A DNA stretch of 64,000 bases, taken from assembly GCF_024171925.1 (NCBI RefSeq), contig NZ_JAMTCO010000007.1:310001-374000 (forward strand). The letters run 5' to 3'. Of the stretch, positions 1 to 8,904 are shown in pieces; the stretch's first letter is position 1; each line of letters opens with the position of its first letter. The notes beneath the pieces were generated by a model, which was not told the DNA's origin, ran no database searches, and was given only the letters and a program-made list of their open reading frames with translations. The DNA is from Actinokineospora diospyrosa (GTDB taxonomy: Bacteria; Actinomycetota; Actinomycetes; Mycobacteriales; Pseudonocardiaceae). The position numbers and the translations under genes are program-made.

Positions 1-281
1 AGGACTGGCTAGGTGTCGGCACCGCGAACATGCGCTTCCACAAGGCCATCGTCGCCTCGGTGGGTAGCGCCCGCCTGGACGAGCTGATGAGTCAGCTCAC
101 CGCTGAGCTGCGCCTGGGCTTCCACGAGATGGGCGATCCCCGCGCCTTCCACGAGAAGTACCTGACCCGCAACGCCGCTATCGCCGACTCCGTCCGCGAA
201 GGCGACATCGAAGGCGCGGTGGCCCAACTGCGCGAGTACCTGGACGACGCCAAGGCCGAGATGCTCGCCGCCTTCGGCTGA
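1..281 (+). CDS. GntR-family regulator, C-terminal FCD domain (5' truncated by window edge)
   Basis: The reading frame is open from base 3, upstream of the first ATG at 30, so the gene starts outside the window. The visible 90 or so residues are all-helical. They carry an FH-x-A-[IV] motif followed by a helix that matches the end of FCD ligand-binding domains of FadR-type GntR repressors. The DNA-binding wHTH and the remaining metal or ligand residues are missing, so ligand and target cannot be named. Stop TGA at 279-281. Confidence 0.75.
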   Translation, partial: DWLGVGTANMRFHKAIVASVGSARLDELMSQLTAELRLGFHEMGDPRAFHEKYLTRNAAIADSVREGDIEGAVAQLREYLDDAKAEMLAAFG

Positions 282-757
282 CCCGCCCGCCCACCGGTCC
301 AGGGGGCCCGCCCGCGACGATCGGGGACGCGGGCGGCGGAGGATCGAGGCACTCGGTTGACCGCGTTCCGGACGCCGTGGGCCGCCTCGACGGTGTGGGA
401 GCCGTCTTCGTCCCCCGCCATGACCAGGCCACGAGCCGCGCACAGTGGATCGTGCGCGCCGACGAGGACCTGCGGCTGCAGGAGGACCGCACGCGCGGGC
501 TGCGCATCGGTGCCGCGCGGCGCACAGTTCGACGATGGCCTCGGCCCGCTCGCCGTCGGCGACACTGTGCTCGCTGGCCACCATCGCGCCGGACGCAGCT
601 CCGTCCGCGCCAGGTGCGCCGCGCCCAACCCCCGAAAGGCCGCAGTGGACGCGGTGCGGGTGGCGGCCATCAGCCTTTGGGATGCTGGTCGCGGACTTCG
701 GCCGGGGGTCGGCGGCTCGACTAGGGTCGGCGGGGTGCGGATGATCGGACGTGTTCG
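282..757. other. 476-bp spacer without a convincing gene
   Basis: Several high-GC open frames cross this stretch on both strands, but none has a good ribosome binding site, a recognisable domain or consistent codon-position bias. It may hold the decayed remains of a short gene on the minus strand around 300-690. I could not identify a family. Confidence 0.4.
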
Positions 758-1513
758 GTGAGCCCTTGGGAAGGCGTGCTGGTCTTCGTGGCCGGGGTGC
801 TCGCCGGGGGGATCAACTCGGTGGTGGGCTCGGGCACCCTGATCACCTTCCCCGTCCTGCTCGCCGTCGGCTACCCGCCGGTGGTCGCGAACATCTCCAA
901 CGGCATGGGCCTGGTGCCCGGCTCGGTGTCCGGCGCGATCGGCTACCGCGACCAGCTCGTCGGTCAGCGCACCCGCCTGCTCCGCCTGGGCGCCGCGTCC
1001 ACCACCGGTGGCATCATCGGCGCGATCCTGCTGCTCGTGCTGCCCTCGAGCGCGTTCGAGGCGATCGTCCCCGTCCTCATCGCCATTGCGCTGATCCTGG
1101 TCGTCGCACAGCCGTGGCTGGCGCGCAAACTCGCCGAGCGGCAGGCCGAGCGCCACCCGCACGGGGGCGTCGGCCTGCTCGCGGCGGTCTTCGTGGTCGG
1201 GGTCTACGGCGGCTACTTCGGCGCGGCCCAGGGGATCCTGCTGATGGGGATCATGGGCATCCTGCTGCAGGAGTCGCTGCAGCGGGTCAACGCGATCAAG
1301 AACGTGCTCGCCGCCGTCGTGAACCTGGCGTCGGGCCTGGTGTTCGTGTTCGTCGCCGATGTGGCGTGGTGGGCGTTCGCGTTGATCGCGGTCGGGTCGA
1401 CCATCGGTGGGGTGATCGGCGCGAAGGTGGGCAAGAAGCTCTCGCCCACCGTCCTGCGCGGCGTGATCGTGGTCGTCGGGACCGCGGCGATCGTCCAGCT
1501 GCTGCTGAAGTAG
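758..1513 (+). CDS. TauE/SafE-family (TSUP) anion exporter
   Basis: 251 residues, very hydrophobic, with about eight predicted membrane helices in two similar halves. The N-terminal half has the typical G-G-x-[NI]-S-x-V-G-S-G-x-L motif (residues 17-28) and an A-N-x-S-N motif, and the second half begins with a YGGYFGAAQG-like stretch near residue 150. TSUP proteins move sulfite, sulfoacetate or related organosulfur anions across the cytoplasmic membrane. The substrate cannot be read from sequence. GTG start. Its TAG stop directly abuts the stop of the convergent aminotransferase gene. Confidence 0.85.
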   Translation: MSPWEGVLVFVAGVLAGGINSVVGSGTLITFPVLLAVGYPPVVANISNGMGLVPGSVSGAIGYRDQLVGQRTRLLRLGAASTTGGIIGAILLLVLPSSAFEAIVPVLIAIALILVVAQPWLARKLAERQAERHPHGGVGLLAAVFVVGVYGGYFGAAQGILLMGIMGILLQESLQRVNAIKNVLAAVVNLASGLVFVFVADVAWWAFALIAVGSTIGGVIGAKVGKKLSPTVLRGVIVVVGTAAIVQLLLK

Positions 1514-2581
1514 TTACCGCGGGAAGGCCTTGGCCGCCGAGAGGAACAGGTCGTTCTCCTCGGGGGTGCCGATGGTGACCCGGGCACCGTCACCGGCGAA
1601 CGCGCGCACCACGACCTTGTGGTTGAGGCAGTGCTCGTTGAACGCCGCGGTGTCCTCGCCCAGCGGCAGCCACACGAAGTTCGCCTCGGTCTCGGGCACC
1701 TCGTACCCGAGCGCGAGCAGCTCCGCCCGAACCCGCCCGCGCTCGGCCACGATGTCGCGGCAGCGCGCCAGCAGCTCGTCCTCGGCGTCCAACGAGGCCA
1801 GCGCCGCCACCTGCGCGATCGCGTTCACGCCGAAGGGCACGAACACCTTGCGCACGGTCTCGGTCACCGCGTCCGGCGCCACCAGGTAACCCACCCGCAG
1901 GCCCGCCAAGCCGTACGCCTTGGAGAAGGTCCGCAGCACCGCCACGTTGTCGCGCCCGCGCGCCCACTGCTCCTTGGCGATCACCACGCCGTCTGGCACC
2001 TCGGGGTCGGCCACGAACTCGCGGTACGCCTCATCGATCACCACGAGCACGTCCGCGGGCACCGCGTCGATGAACCGCTCCAGGTCGGCGCGGCGCAGCG
2101 CGGTGCCGGTCGGGTTGTTCGGGGTGCAGACGTAGACCAGGCGGGTGGCCGGGGTGATCGCGGCGATCATCGCGTCGATGTCGAGCGCGTGGCCCTCGGT
2201 CAGCGGCACGCGGACCTGCCCGGCGCCGACCACCTGGGTCAGGATCGGGTACGCCTCGAACGAGCGCCACGGGAACAGCACCTCGTCGCGGTCGGTGCAG
2301 GTCGCCTGGATCAGCTGCTGGCACAGGGTCACCGAGCCGCAGCCGACGGTCACCTGGCTCTCCGCCACGCCCAGCTTGGCCGCCAGCCTGGCCACCAGCT
2401 CGGTCGCGCCGCTGTCGGGGTAGCGGTTGATCCGCCCGGCCGCCTCGGCGATCGCGGTCACCACGCTGGGCAGCGGGCCGAGCGACACCTCGTTGCTGGC
2501 CAGCTTCACCGCCCCCGGCACGCTCTTGCCGGGGATGTAGCCGGGCAGCGAGTCCAGGTCGGCGCGGGTTCGCACGGTCAT
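1514..2581 (-). CDS. pat: Histidinol-phosphate/aromatic aminotransferase (HisC2/Pat type)
   Basis: 355 residues, fold-type I PLP enzyme of the HisC subgroup. Visible motifs are ASNE near the N-terminus, the CTPNNPTG substrate/PLP loop, VIDEAYREF with the PLP-binding Asp and Tyr, and TFSKAYGLAGLRVGY with the Schiff-base Lys near residue 221. In actinobacteria a second HisC homologue outside the his operon usually transaminates phenylpyruvate, hence the Pat reading. A HisC role cannot be excluded because no his genes are in view. The ATG at 2581 is preferred over upstream alternatives because a GAGGAG box sits about 7 bases ahead of it. Convergent with the TauE gene, with no intergenic base. 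Confidence 0.85.
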   Translation of the reverse strand: MTVRTRADLDSLPGYIPGKSVPGAVKLASNEVSLGPLPSVVTAIAEAAGRINRYPDSGATELVARLAAKLGVAESQVTVGCGSVTLCQQLIQATCTDRDEVLFPWRSFEAYPILTQVVGAGQVRVPLTEGHALDIDAMIAAITPATRLVYVCTPNNPTGTALRRADLERFIDAVPADVLVVIDEAYREFVADPEVPDGVVIAKEQWARGRDNVAVLRTFSKAYGLAGLRVGYLVAPDAVTETVRKVFVPFGVNAIAQVAALASLDAEDELLARCRDIVAERGRVRAELLALGYEVPETEANFVWLPLGEDTAAFNEHCLNHKVVVRAFAGDGARVTIGTPEENDLFLSAAKAFPR

Positions 2582-2750
2582 CGATGCTCCTCGTGAGTCC
2601 AAAATGGCTCCAGGTCCGCCATGCTATCGAGCGGACACGACCGTCCGATATCCGAGCGCCGCTCGACGGGTGAAAATGCGCCTTTTCCTGCGGATGGGTG
2701 AGCGTGTGATCACGTTGACTGCTATTAACCCCGGCATGGTTGGGTATGTC

Positions 2751-3413
2751 ATGGCCCAGACACGCACAGAGGACTTCCGGCTCGATGACGGCCGTGCGCT
2801 GCGCCTCACCTACGCCGAACCGGACGGGGTGACCAGAGGTGGACTCGTGGTGCTGCACGAGGCCAGGGGGATCACCGAGACCACGACCGGCATGGTCGCG
2901 GGCCTCGCGGGCGAGGGCTGGTTGGTGGTTGTCCCGCACCTGTACCCGGGTGAGGCGGGGTCAGCCGAGATCGGGCACGACGAGGCGCGGGACAAGGTCA
3001 GCGGCCTGTCCGGCGAATCCGTGCTCGCCGCGACCGACATCGGGTTCGCCTGGCTGGCTGGCCACGGCCTCGCCGCGGACCGGATCGGCGTGATCGGCTT
3101 CGAACTCGGCGGCTCGGTCGCCCTCGTCGTCGCCGCCAGCCGCGACATCGGCGCGGCGGTCACCGTGTCCGGCGGCGGGATCCTGGAGCCGTTGTCCGAC
3201 GGGCTGCCCGCGCTGATCGAGGTCGCGGGCGAACTGCGGGTGCCCTGGCTGGGCCTCTACCGCGAAGACAGCGACGTGGCCACCGTCGAGAAGCTGCGCG
3301 AGGCCGCCGCCTCGGCCAAGATCGCCACCGACGTGGTCCGGTACCGGCCGGAGCCGGGCGCCCCCGAGGCCTGGGCGCGCGCCCTCAACTGGTTCGACGC
3401 CCACCTGCGGTGA
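2751..3413 (+). CDS. Dienelactone-hydrolase-like alpha/beta hydrolase with altered nucleophile
   Basis: 220 residues of the DLH family. An HEARG segment follows the first core strand (oxyanion/Glu region). The nucleophile elbow reads GFELGG near residue 118, where active DLHs have GFCxGG. The catalytic Cys is therefore replaced by Glu, and the protein may be a non-hydrolytic relative. The expected C-terminal His of the triad is also not obvious. The start is set at ATG 2751, where homology to the family begins. An in-frame extension upstream to 2604 looks non-coding. The stop overlaps the GTG start of the next gene (GTGA at 3410-3413), so the two are probably translated together. Confidence 0.7.
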   Translation: MAQTRTEDFRLDDGRALRLTYAEPDGVTRGGLVVLHEARGITETTTGMVAGLAGEGWLVVVPHLYPGEAGSAEIGHDEARDKVSGLSGESVLAATDIGFAWLAGHGLAADRIGVIGFELGGSVALVVAASRDIGAAVTVSGGGILEPLSDGLPALIEVAGELRVPWLGLYREDSDVATVEKLREAAASAKIATDVVRYRPEPGAPEAWARALNWFDAHLR

Positions 3414-4180
3414 GGATCGCATCGCTGACGCTGGTCGAGTTCGACCTGCTGTGGGAATCGCTCGGGCGCACCGACCGGCCGTACCCGCTCGACGTGCCCT
3501 CCTTCGGTGAGACCACCGACGACCGCGACCGCCTGCGCAAAGAGGTCATCGATGGCTTGGCGGCGCGCGGGTTGCACGACGGCACCGACCTCAACCGCGA
3601 CCTCGAGGACTCGCTGACCGTCCTCGCGCAGCACGAGTACAGCGTCGACGGGCTGCTCTCGGTCGGTCGCCACGTCCGGGTGCTCGGCGCGGGGCGCGGG
3701 AGCCGGACCGTGCTGGCCGTGCAGATGGGCGAGCGCATCCGCATCGGGCAGTTGCGCGGTGGCGCCATCGTCAGCGAGATCGTGGCACTGCTGCCCGACG
3801 CCGAACCCGGCCCGGGAACGGCGGTCACGCTGGCGAAGTCGGTCTTCCACAACGCGATAGACGCCTACGTCGACACCGGGTTCGCCGGGCTGGAGACCGC
3901 GCTGAACCAGGGCGGTGTGACCGGGCGGGACATGCGGACCATCGCGACCCTGGTCGAGAACTCGCGGCACGGCGGCGGCCAGATCGCGGCCAACAGCGTC
4001 GACCGGATGGGCAGGCGCACCCGCACCGACGTGGTGAACTGGTTCGACACGACCGCGGGCCGCTACTTGGCCCTGCCGACCAAGCGCGACGGGGTCGACT
4101 GGCTGACCCTGGCGCCCGCCGACACACCCAGGCTGTCCCAGCGGCTGCGGGACCTGGTCGACTCGGTCACCCCGCGCTGA
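3410..4180 (+). CDS. EspG-family ESX secretion-associated protein
   Basis: 256 residues similar to EspG, the cytosolic chaperone that binds PE/PPE-type substrates of ESX (type VII) secretion. Recognisable features are the LTLVEFDLLWESLG opening, alternating beta-strand and helix blocks, and the conserved R-I-G-Q-L/GG-A-I-V segment in the middle. The GTG start overlaps the preceding stop by four bases. No ecc, esx, PE or PPE gene is in the window, so it is an orphan whose secretion partner must be encoded elsewhere. Confidence 0.75.
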   Translation: MRIASLTLVEFDLLWESLGRTDRPYPLDVPSFGETTDDRDRLRKEVIDGLAARGLHDGTDLNRDLEDSLTVLAQHEYSVDGLLSVGRHVRVLGAGRGSRTVLAVQMGERIRIGQLRGGAIVSEIVALLPDAEPGPGTAVTLAKSVFHNAIDAYVDTGFAGLETALNQGGVTGRDMRTIATLVENSRHGGGQIAANSVDRMGRRTRTDVVNWFDTTAGRYLALPTKRDGVDWLTLAPADTPRLSQRLRDLVDSVTPR

Positions 4181-4213
4181 GGAAGGGGACGGGTCGCCCC
4201 GCCCCCCGTTGCC

Positions 4214-4867
<654 letters not shown>

Positions 4868-4868
4868 C

Positions 4869-5633
4869 TCACGCCTCCCTAGTACGCACGGTCCGGCGCT
4901 CGATGCGCTTCTCGACGGCCTCTTCCGGGGTCAGCACCACTACGCGCTGCACGAAGATGCCCGGCAGGTGGATCTCACCCGGCGCCAGGTCACCCGGCTC
5001 AACCAACTCCTCGACCTCGGCGATGCTGATGCGGCCCGCCATGGCACACAGGGGGTTGAAGTTCTGCGCGGAGTCCCGGAACACGAGGTTGCCGTGCCGG
5101 TCGCCCTTCCATGCGCGGACAAGCCCGAAGTCGGTGGTGATGGACCGCTCAAGGACGTAGTCGTGGCCGTCGAACTCGCGGACCTCCTTCGCGGGGGAGG
5201 ACACGGCGACGTTGCCTGCGTCGTCATAGCGCCACGGCACACCGCCGTCGGCTACCTGGGTACCGACGCCCGTCCGGGTGAAGAAGGCGGGGATACCGGA
5301 GCCACCCGCGCGCAAGCGCTCGGCGAGCGTGCCTTGCGGAGTCAGCTCTACCTCGAGCTCCCCAGAGAGGTACTGCCGGGCGAACTCCTTGTTCTCGCCG
5401 ACATAGGAGCTCGTCATCCTGGATATGCGCTTCTCGCGCAGCAGCAGGCCAAGGCCCCAGTCGTCCACGCCGCAGTTGTTCGACGTGACCTGCAGGCCGG
5501 TGACGCCTTTCGCGAGCAGCGCCTGGATGAGCGCGCTCGGGATGCCGCAGAGACCGAACCCGCCGACGGCGAGGGTCGCGTTGTCCGGGATGTCGGCTAC
5601 TGCCGCCGCGGCGCTCGGGACGACTTTGTCCAT
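4869..5633 (-). CDS. scoA: 3-oxoacid CoA-transferase, subunit A
   Basis: 254 residues. It opens with MDKVVPSA and the GGFGLCGIP glycine-rich CoA-binding segment, and has the TSNNCG and [23 protein letters not shown] blocks typical of ScoA. ATG at 5633 begins the family match. The frame stays open far upstream by GC bias only. First gene of the scoA-scoB pair, divergent from the MprF-like gene 78 bases away. Confidence 0.92.
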   Translation of the reverse strand: MDKVVPSAAAAVADIPDNATLAVGGFGLCGIPSALIQALLAKGVTGLQVTSNNCGVDDWGLGLLLREKRISRMTSSYVGENKEFARQYLSGELEVELTPQGTLAERLRAGGSGIPAFFTRTGVGTQVADGGVPWRYDDAGNVAVSSPAKEVREFDGHDYVLERSITTDFGLVRAWKGDRHGNLVFRDSAQNFNPLCAMAGRISIAEVEELVEPGDLAPGEIHLPGIFVQRVVVLTPEEAVEKRIERRTVRTREA

Positions 5634-5711
5634 GTGTGTGCCCCTCCTTCTGGGTGTGGCACCGGCGACTCTAGCGGGGCGGACCCGCTTGCCGATGTGT
5701 TCGAGATCGCC

Positions 5712-7496
5712 ATGAATCGCCGCCGGCCGGTGGGCGTGGACACTGTGCACGTGGGTGACGAGCAAGACGGCCGCCCGTCGCGGCCCAGGGTTGAGGGACG
5801 CCGGTGGCGGCCAAGTGATGAGCTGACGTTGCGGCTGCTGACGTGGTCGGCGCGCGTGGTGGGGTTGCTGGCCGTGGTCTCGGTCGTGCTGCCGGTCGGG
5901 CGGCGCAGATTGCGCGACACGATCGGTGGCTGGCTCGACCTGCCGACCGAGGCGACCGTCGCGGCGGGCGTCGTGGTCCTGGCCAGCGGCGTCATGCTGC
6001 TGATGCTCGCCACCGCCCTGCGCAGGCGCAAGCGCAGGGCCTGGCAGGTGGCGGTCGTGGTCACCGGCCTCATCGCGCTGGCCCACCTCGGCTGGCGCCA
6101 CGGCATCGGCTCCGGCGTCACCGCCCTCGTGCTGTGCGTCGCGCTGATCGGTACCCGCAGCCACTTCACCGCCAAACCCGACCCGGTGCACGGCAAGTGG
6201 CGGGCCGTGCGGGTCACCCTGCAGCTGTGGCTCGCCGGGTTCCTGGCGAACTTCGTGCTGCTCAGCACCACCCCGTCCCGCTTCACCGACAACGCGGGCC
6301 TGCTCGACCGGGCACTGCACGCGCTGCTCGCCCTGATCGGCGTCTCCGGCCCGGTGCAACCCGTGCCGTGGCTCGACGACCTCAGCGCCGCCATCGGCCT
6401 CGCCTTCGGCATCGGCGCGCTCCTGCTCGGCGGCTACTACCTGCTGCGGTCCGCCGAGCCCAAGCAGGGCCTGTCGCCGGCGGCCGAGAGCGGCCTGCGC
6501 GACCTGCTCGCCGCCCGCGGCGCCGAGGACTCGCTCGGCTACTTCGCGCTGCGCCGGGACAAGTCGGTCGTGTTCTCCCCGTCCGGCAAGGCCGCGGTGC
6601 CGTTCCGGGTCCTCGCGGGCGTGGCCCTGGCCTCCGGCGACCCGCTCGGCGACATCGAGGCGTGGCCGGGCGCGATCGAGGTCTTCCTCGCCGACTGCCG
6701 CGACAACGGCTGGGTCCCCGCCGTCATCGGCTGCTCGGAACGCGGCGCGACGGTGTGGGTCCGCTACGGCCTCGACGCGATCGAACTCGGCGACGAGGCC
6801 ATCGTCGACGTCCCCGGCTTCACCCTCGACGGCCGCTCGATGCGCGGCGTCCGGCAAGCCTGCGCCAAACTGCGCCGCGCGGGCTACGAGGTCACCGTCC
6901 GCCGCTCCGCCGACCTGGGCGAGGTCGAACGCGCCGAACTGACCACCCTGGCCGAGCACTGGCGCGGCACCGAGACCGAGCGCGGCTTCTCCATGGCCCT
7001 GTCCCGCCTGGCGGGCCCCGACGACCCCGACTGCGTCCTGGTCACCGCGGCCAGGGCGGGCGAGGTCACCGGCCTGCTCCAGTTCGTCCCCTGGGGCAGC
7101 GACGGCCTGTCCCTGGACCTCATGCGCCGAGACCGCGCCACCGGCGACAACGGCCTCAACGAACTGATGATCGCCGACCTCCTCGGCGCCTGCGCCGCCC
7201 TCGGCGTCACCCGCGTCTCGCTCAACTTCGCCGTCTTCCGAGCCGCCATCGAACGCGGCGGCCGCATCGGCGCGGGCCCCGTCGCCCGGCTCTGGGCCAA
7301 AGCCCTCCGCATTGGCAGCCGCTGGTGGCAGATCGAGACCCTCTACCGCTTCAACGCCAAGTTCGGCCCCACCTGGAACCCCCGCTTCCTGATCTTCCCC
7401 GCCGTCCGGGACCTCCCCCGAGTGGCCCTCGCCGCGATCGAGGCCGAGGGCTTCGGAGGCCGCCCACCAGCACTTTTGCGCGCCTTACGACGCTGA
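5712..7496 (+). CDS. MprF-like phosphatidylglycerol aminoacyltransferase (DUF2156)
   Basis: About 594 residues. A basic N-terminus is followed by six or so membrane helices (roughly residues 40-260). A cytosolic C-terminal domain of the MprF/LPG-synthase type (GNAT-like) runs from about 275 to 590. The [20 protein letters not shown] and [14 protein letters not shown] blocks are characteristic of this family. Such enzymes transfer lysine or alanine from aminoacyl-tRNA to phosphatidylglycerol, reducing negative surface charge. The MprF flippase half is shortened, as is common in actinobacteria. Unlike mycobacterial LysX, no lysyl-tRNA synthetase domain is fused. ATG 5712 is chosen because the frame upstream runs antisense to scoA. 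Confidence 0.85.
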   Translation: MNRRRPVGVDTVHVGDEQDGRPSRPRVEGRRWRPSDELTLRLLTWSARVVGLLAVVSVVLPVGRRRLRDTIGGWLDLPTEATVAAGVVVLASGVMLLMLATALRRRKRRAWQVAVVVTGLIALAHLGWRHGIGSGVTALVLCVALIGTRSHFTAKPDPVHGKWRAVRVTLQLWLAGFLANFVLLSTTPSRFTDNAGLLDRALHALLALIGVSGPVQPVPWLDDLSAAIGLAFGIGALLLGGYYLLRSAEPKQGLSPAAESGLRDLLAARGAEDSLGYFALRRDKSVVFSPSGKAAVPFRVLAGVALASGDPLGDIEAWPGAIEVFLADCRDNGWVPAVIGCSERGATVWVRYGLDAIELGDEAIVDVPGFTLDGRSMRGVRQACAKLRRAGYEVTVRRSADLGEVERAELTTLAEHWRGTETERGFSMALSRLAGPDDPDCVLVTAARAGEVTGLLQFVPWGSDGLSLDLMRRDRATGDNGLNELMIADLLGACAALGVTRVSLNFAVFRAAIERGGRIGAGPVARLWAKALRIGSRWWQIETLYRFNAKFGPTWNPRFLIFPAVRDLPRVALAAIEAEGFGGRPPALLRALRR

Positions 7497-7566
7497 CCGG
7501 GGGGCGTTTTGCCCTCCGTCGAGGCACCTGTGTAGTCTTACCTCCCGAGCGGCCACTGGGGCCCCG

Positions 7567-7656
7567 GGAGGCTTCGCCTAGTCTGGTCTATGGCGCCGCA
7601 CTGCTAATGCGGTTGGGGTTCAAAGCCCCTCCCGGGTTCAAATCCCGGAGCCTCCG
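7567..7656 (+). tRNA. tRNA-Ser (GCT anticodon)
   Basis: Folds as a class II tRNA. A 7-bp acceptor (GGAGGCT/AGCCTCC) is followed by a 5-bp anticodon stem CCGCA/TGCGG holding loop CTGCTAA. There is a long variable arm (GGGG...CCCC) and a T arm with TTCAAAT. Discriminator G at 7656; the 3' CCA is not encoded. Confidence 0.96.
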
Positions 7657-7691
7657 CTGTACATCCGGCCCGCCGGATGACAACTGAACAA

Positions 7692-7764
7692 GCGCCCGTA
7701 GCTCAACGGATAGAGCATCTGACTACGGATCAGAAGGTTAGGGGTTCGAATCCCTTCGGGCGCG
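7692..7764 (+). tRNA. tRNA-Arg (ACG anticodon)
   Basis: Acceptor GCGCCCG/CGGGCGC, D arm with AGCTCAACGGATAGAGC, anticodon stem TCTGA/TCAGA with loop CTACGGA, and T loop TTCGAAT. ACG is read as ICG after deamination by TadA, whose gene lies at 29114. No encoded CCA. Confidence 0.96.
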
Positions 7765-7861
7765 CGCGACGGCGACCCATGTCCACGGAAAGCGTGGACG
7801 TGGGTCGCTTGCGTTGCATCTGGGGGGCGACCCCCCAGGCCCCCACGGTGCGATCACTCTC

Positions 7862-7898
7862 GACCCAGCGTGGCTCGCTCGACCTTCGGTCGTCGCAT
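7862..7898 (+). repeat. 37-bp direct repeat, copy 1
   Basis: Identical to 8019-8055. Begins GACCCAGCGTGGCTCG and ends GTCGTCGCAT. It contains the small dyad CGACC-TTC-GGTCG, so a transcript would form a short hairpin. Confidence 0.9.
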
Positions 7899-8018
7899 TG
7901 GGTATGCGACGAATGGGCTATCGGCCCACGGTGCGGTGGCGGGGAAGGCGCGGAGCGGTGAGTTCGCGGAGCTTGCGTAGCGGACGAGAACCGCGAAGCG
8001 CCTGGACCACCAAGGGGG

Positions 8019-8055
8019 GACCCAGCGTGGCTCGCTCGACCTTCGGTCGTCGCAT
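8019..8055 (+). repeat. 37-bp direct repeat, copy 2
   Basis: Exact second copy of 7862-7898, 157 bases downstream in the same orientation. The start of a third, partial match (GCGCTGGG) follows at once. Confidence 0.9.
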
Positions 8056-8148
8056 CGGGGGGGCGCTGGGCGCTGGGGGTTGGGGGTGTGGGTGGGGACT
8101 TGGGGGAGTCCTTAGTAGACTGTTGGTGGCTACTTCTGGGGAGATTTG

Positions 8149-8904
8149 ATGGTCAGGTGGATGCTGCCCGTTGCCGTTGTGGTGGCGGGTTTGGCCCTTG
8201 TGGTCTGGGCGTTTGTTACAGCGCCGGGGTATGAGAGGTATCGCGAGAGTGCGGACTCCATGACGCCGACGATGACGCGGGGGGACTCGATCAAGGTGTT
8301 GGAGGTCGAGGGGGATCAGGTGCGGCGGGGGGACATCATCGTGTTCGCCCTGGGTGGTTGGCCGGATGATGAACCGGTCCAAGGGGGGAACCTGCTGATC
8401 AAGCGGGTCATCGCGGTTGGTGGGGACTCGGTGGCGGGTGATGACGACGGGGCTTTGACCGTTAATGGCAAGAGAGTCGTTGAGGACTACCTCTTTGACG
8501 AGGACCCCAGCTTGGCTCGTCCGTTCGCGGCTCAGGTGCCCGCAGGCACGGTGTTCGTCGCGGGGGACTACCGGAGTCTCTCCAGGGACTCCCGCATCTA
8601 CTCCGGCGAACCCGGCCAGGGCGGCATCCCCGTGTCCCTCATCGAGGGCGTCGTCGTTGAGGTTGCGGGAGAGCCGCTCAAGCCGACGACCGCGTTCACG
8701 GCGGCGGGGTTGGAAGGGGCGCCCACTGTCGACAAACCTGATCGTTCGGGGTGGCTGGCTGTGGGGACCGGGGTCTCCTTGGTGGGTGGGATCTGGCTGG
8801 TGGTTGTGCTGACCTGGCGCAGGCGGCCGGGGGCGCGGGGGCGGATGGTCGGTGAGGGAGGCGTCGGGGAGCCGCGTGCGGACGGCTCCCCGACGCTGGG
8901 TTAG
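8149..8904 (+). CDS. lepB: Type I signal peptidase (S26 family)
   Basis: 251 residues. An N-terminal membrane helix (residues 4-24) precedes the serine box DSMTPTM with nucleophile near Ser37. The lysine box LIKRVIAVGGD has its general base near Lys85, followed by the GDxRxxSxDSR substrate-pocket motif. A second hydrophobic helix near residues 200-222 anchors the C-terminus. It removes signal peptides from exported proteins on the outer face of the membrane. Start at ATG 8149, preceded by GGGGAG; the TTG just upstream is a weaker option. Outside the usual rplS-rnhB setting, so probably an accessory paralogue. Stop overlaps the convergent hexosaminidase stop by three bases. Confidence 0.88.
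   Translation: MVRWMLPVAVVVAGLALVVWAFVTAPGYERYRESADSMTPTMTRGDSIKVLEVEGDQVRRGDIIVFALGGWPDDEPVQGGNLLIKRVIAVGGDSVAGDDDGALTVNGKRVVEDYLFDEDPSLARPFAAQVPAGTVFVAGDYRSLSRDSRIYSGEPGQGGIPVSLIEGVVVEVAGEPLKPTTAFTAAGLEGAPTVDKPDRSGWLAVGTGVSLVGGIWLVVVLTWRRRPGARGRMVGEGGVGEPRADGSPTLG

Larger units (their letters stand above)
7765..8148. other. 384-bp spacer with dispersed repeat units
   Basis: No gene is supported between tRNA-Arg and the signal peptidase gene. The spacer is built from repeated fragments, including the two identical 37-bp units listed separately and shorter echoes such as ATGCGACGAATGGGC and GGAGCTTGCGTAGCGG. Confidence 0.6.

Noticed and set aside
4869-6959. Upstream extension of scoA to almost 700 residues
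   Set aside because: The extra part is antisense to the MprF-like gene and shows no family similarity. The ScoA match begins at ATG 5633.
7862-8055. 37-bp repeats considered as a CRISPR array
   Set aside because: Only two copies, a 120-bp interval, no cas genes, and the interval itself is repetitive.
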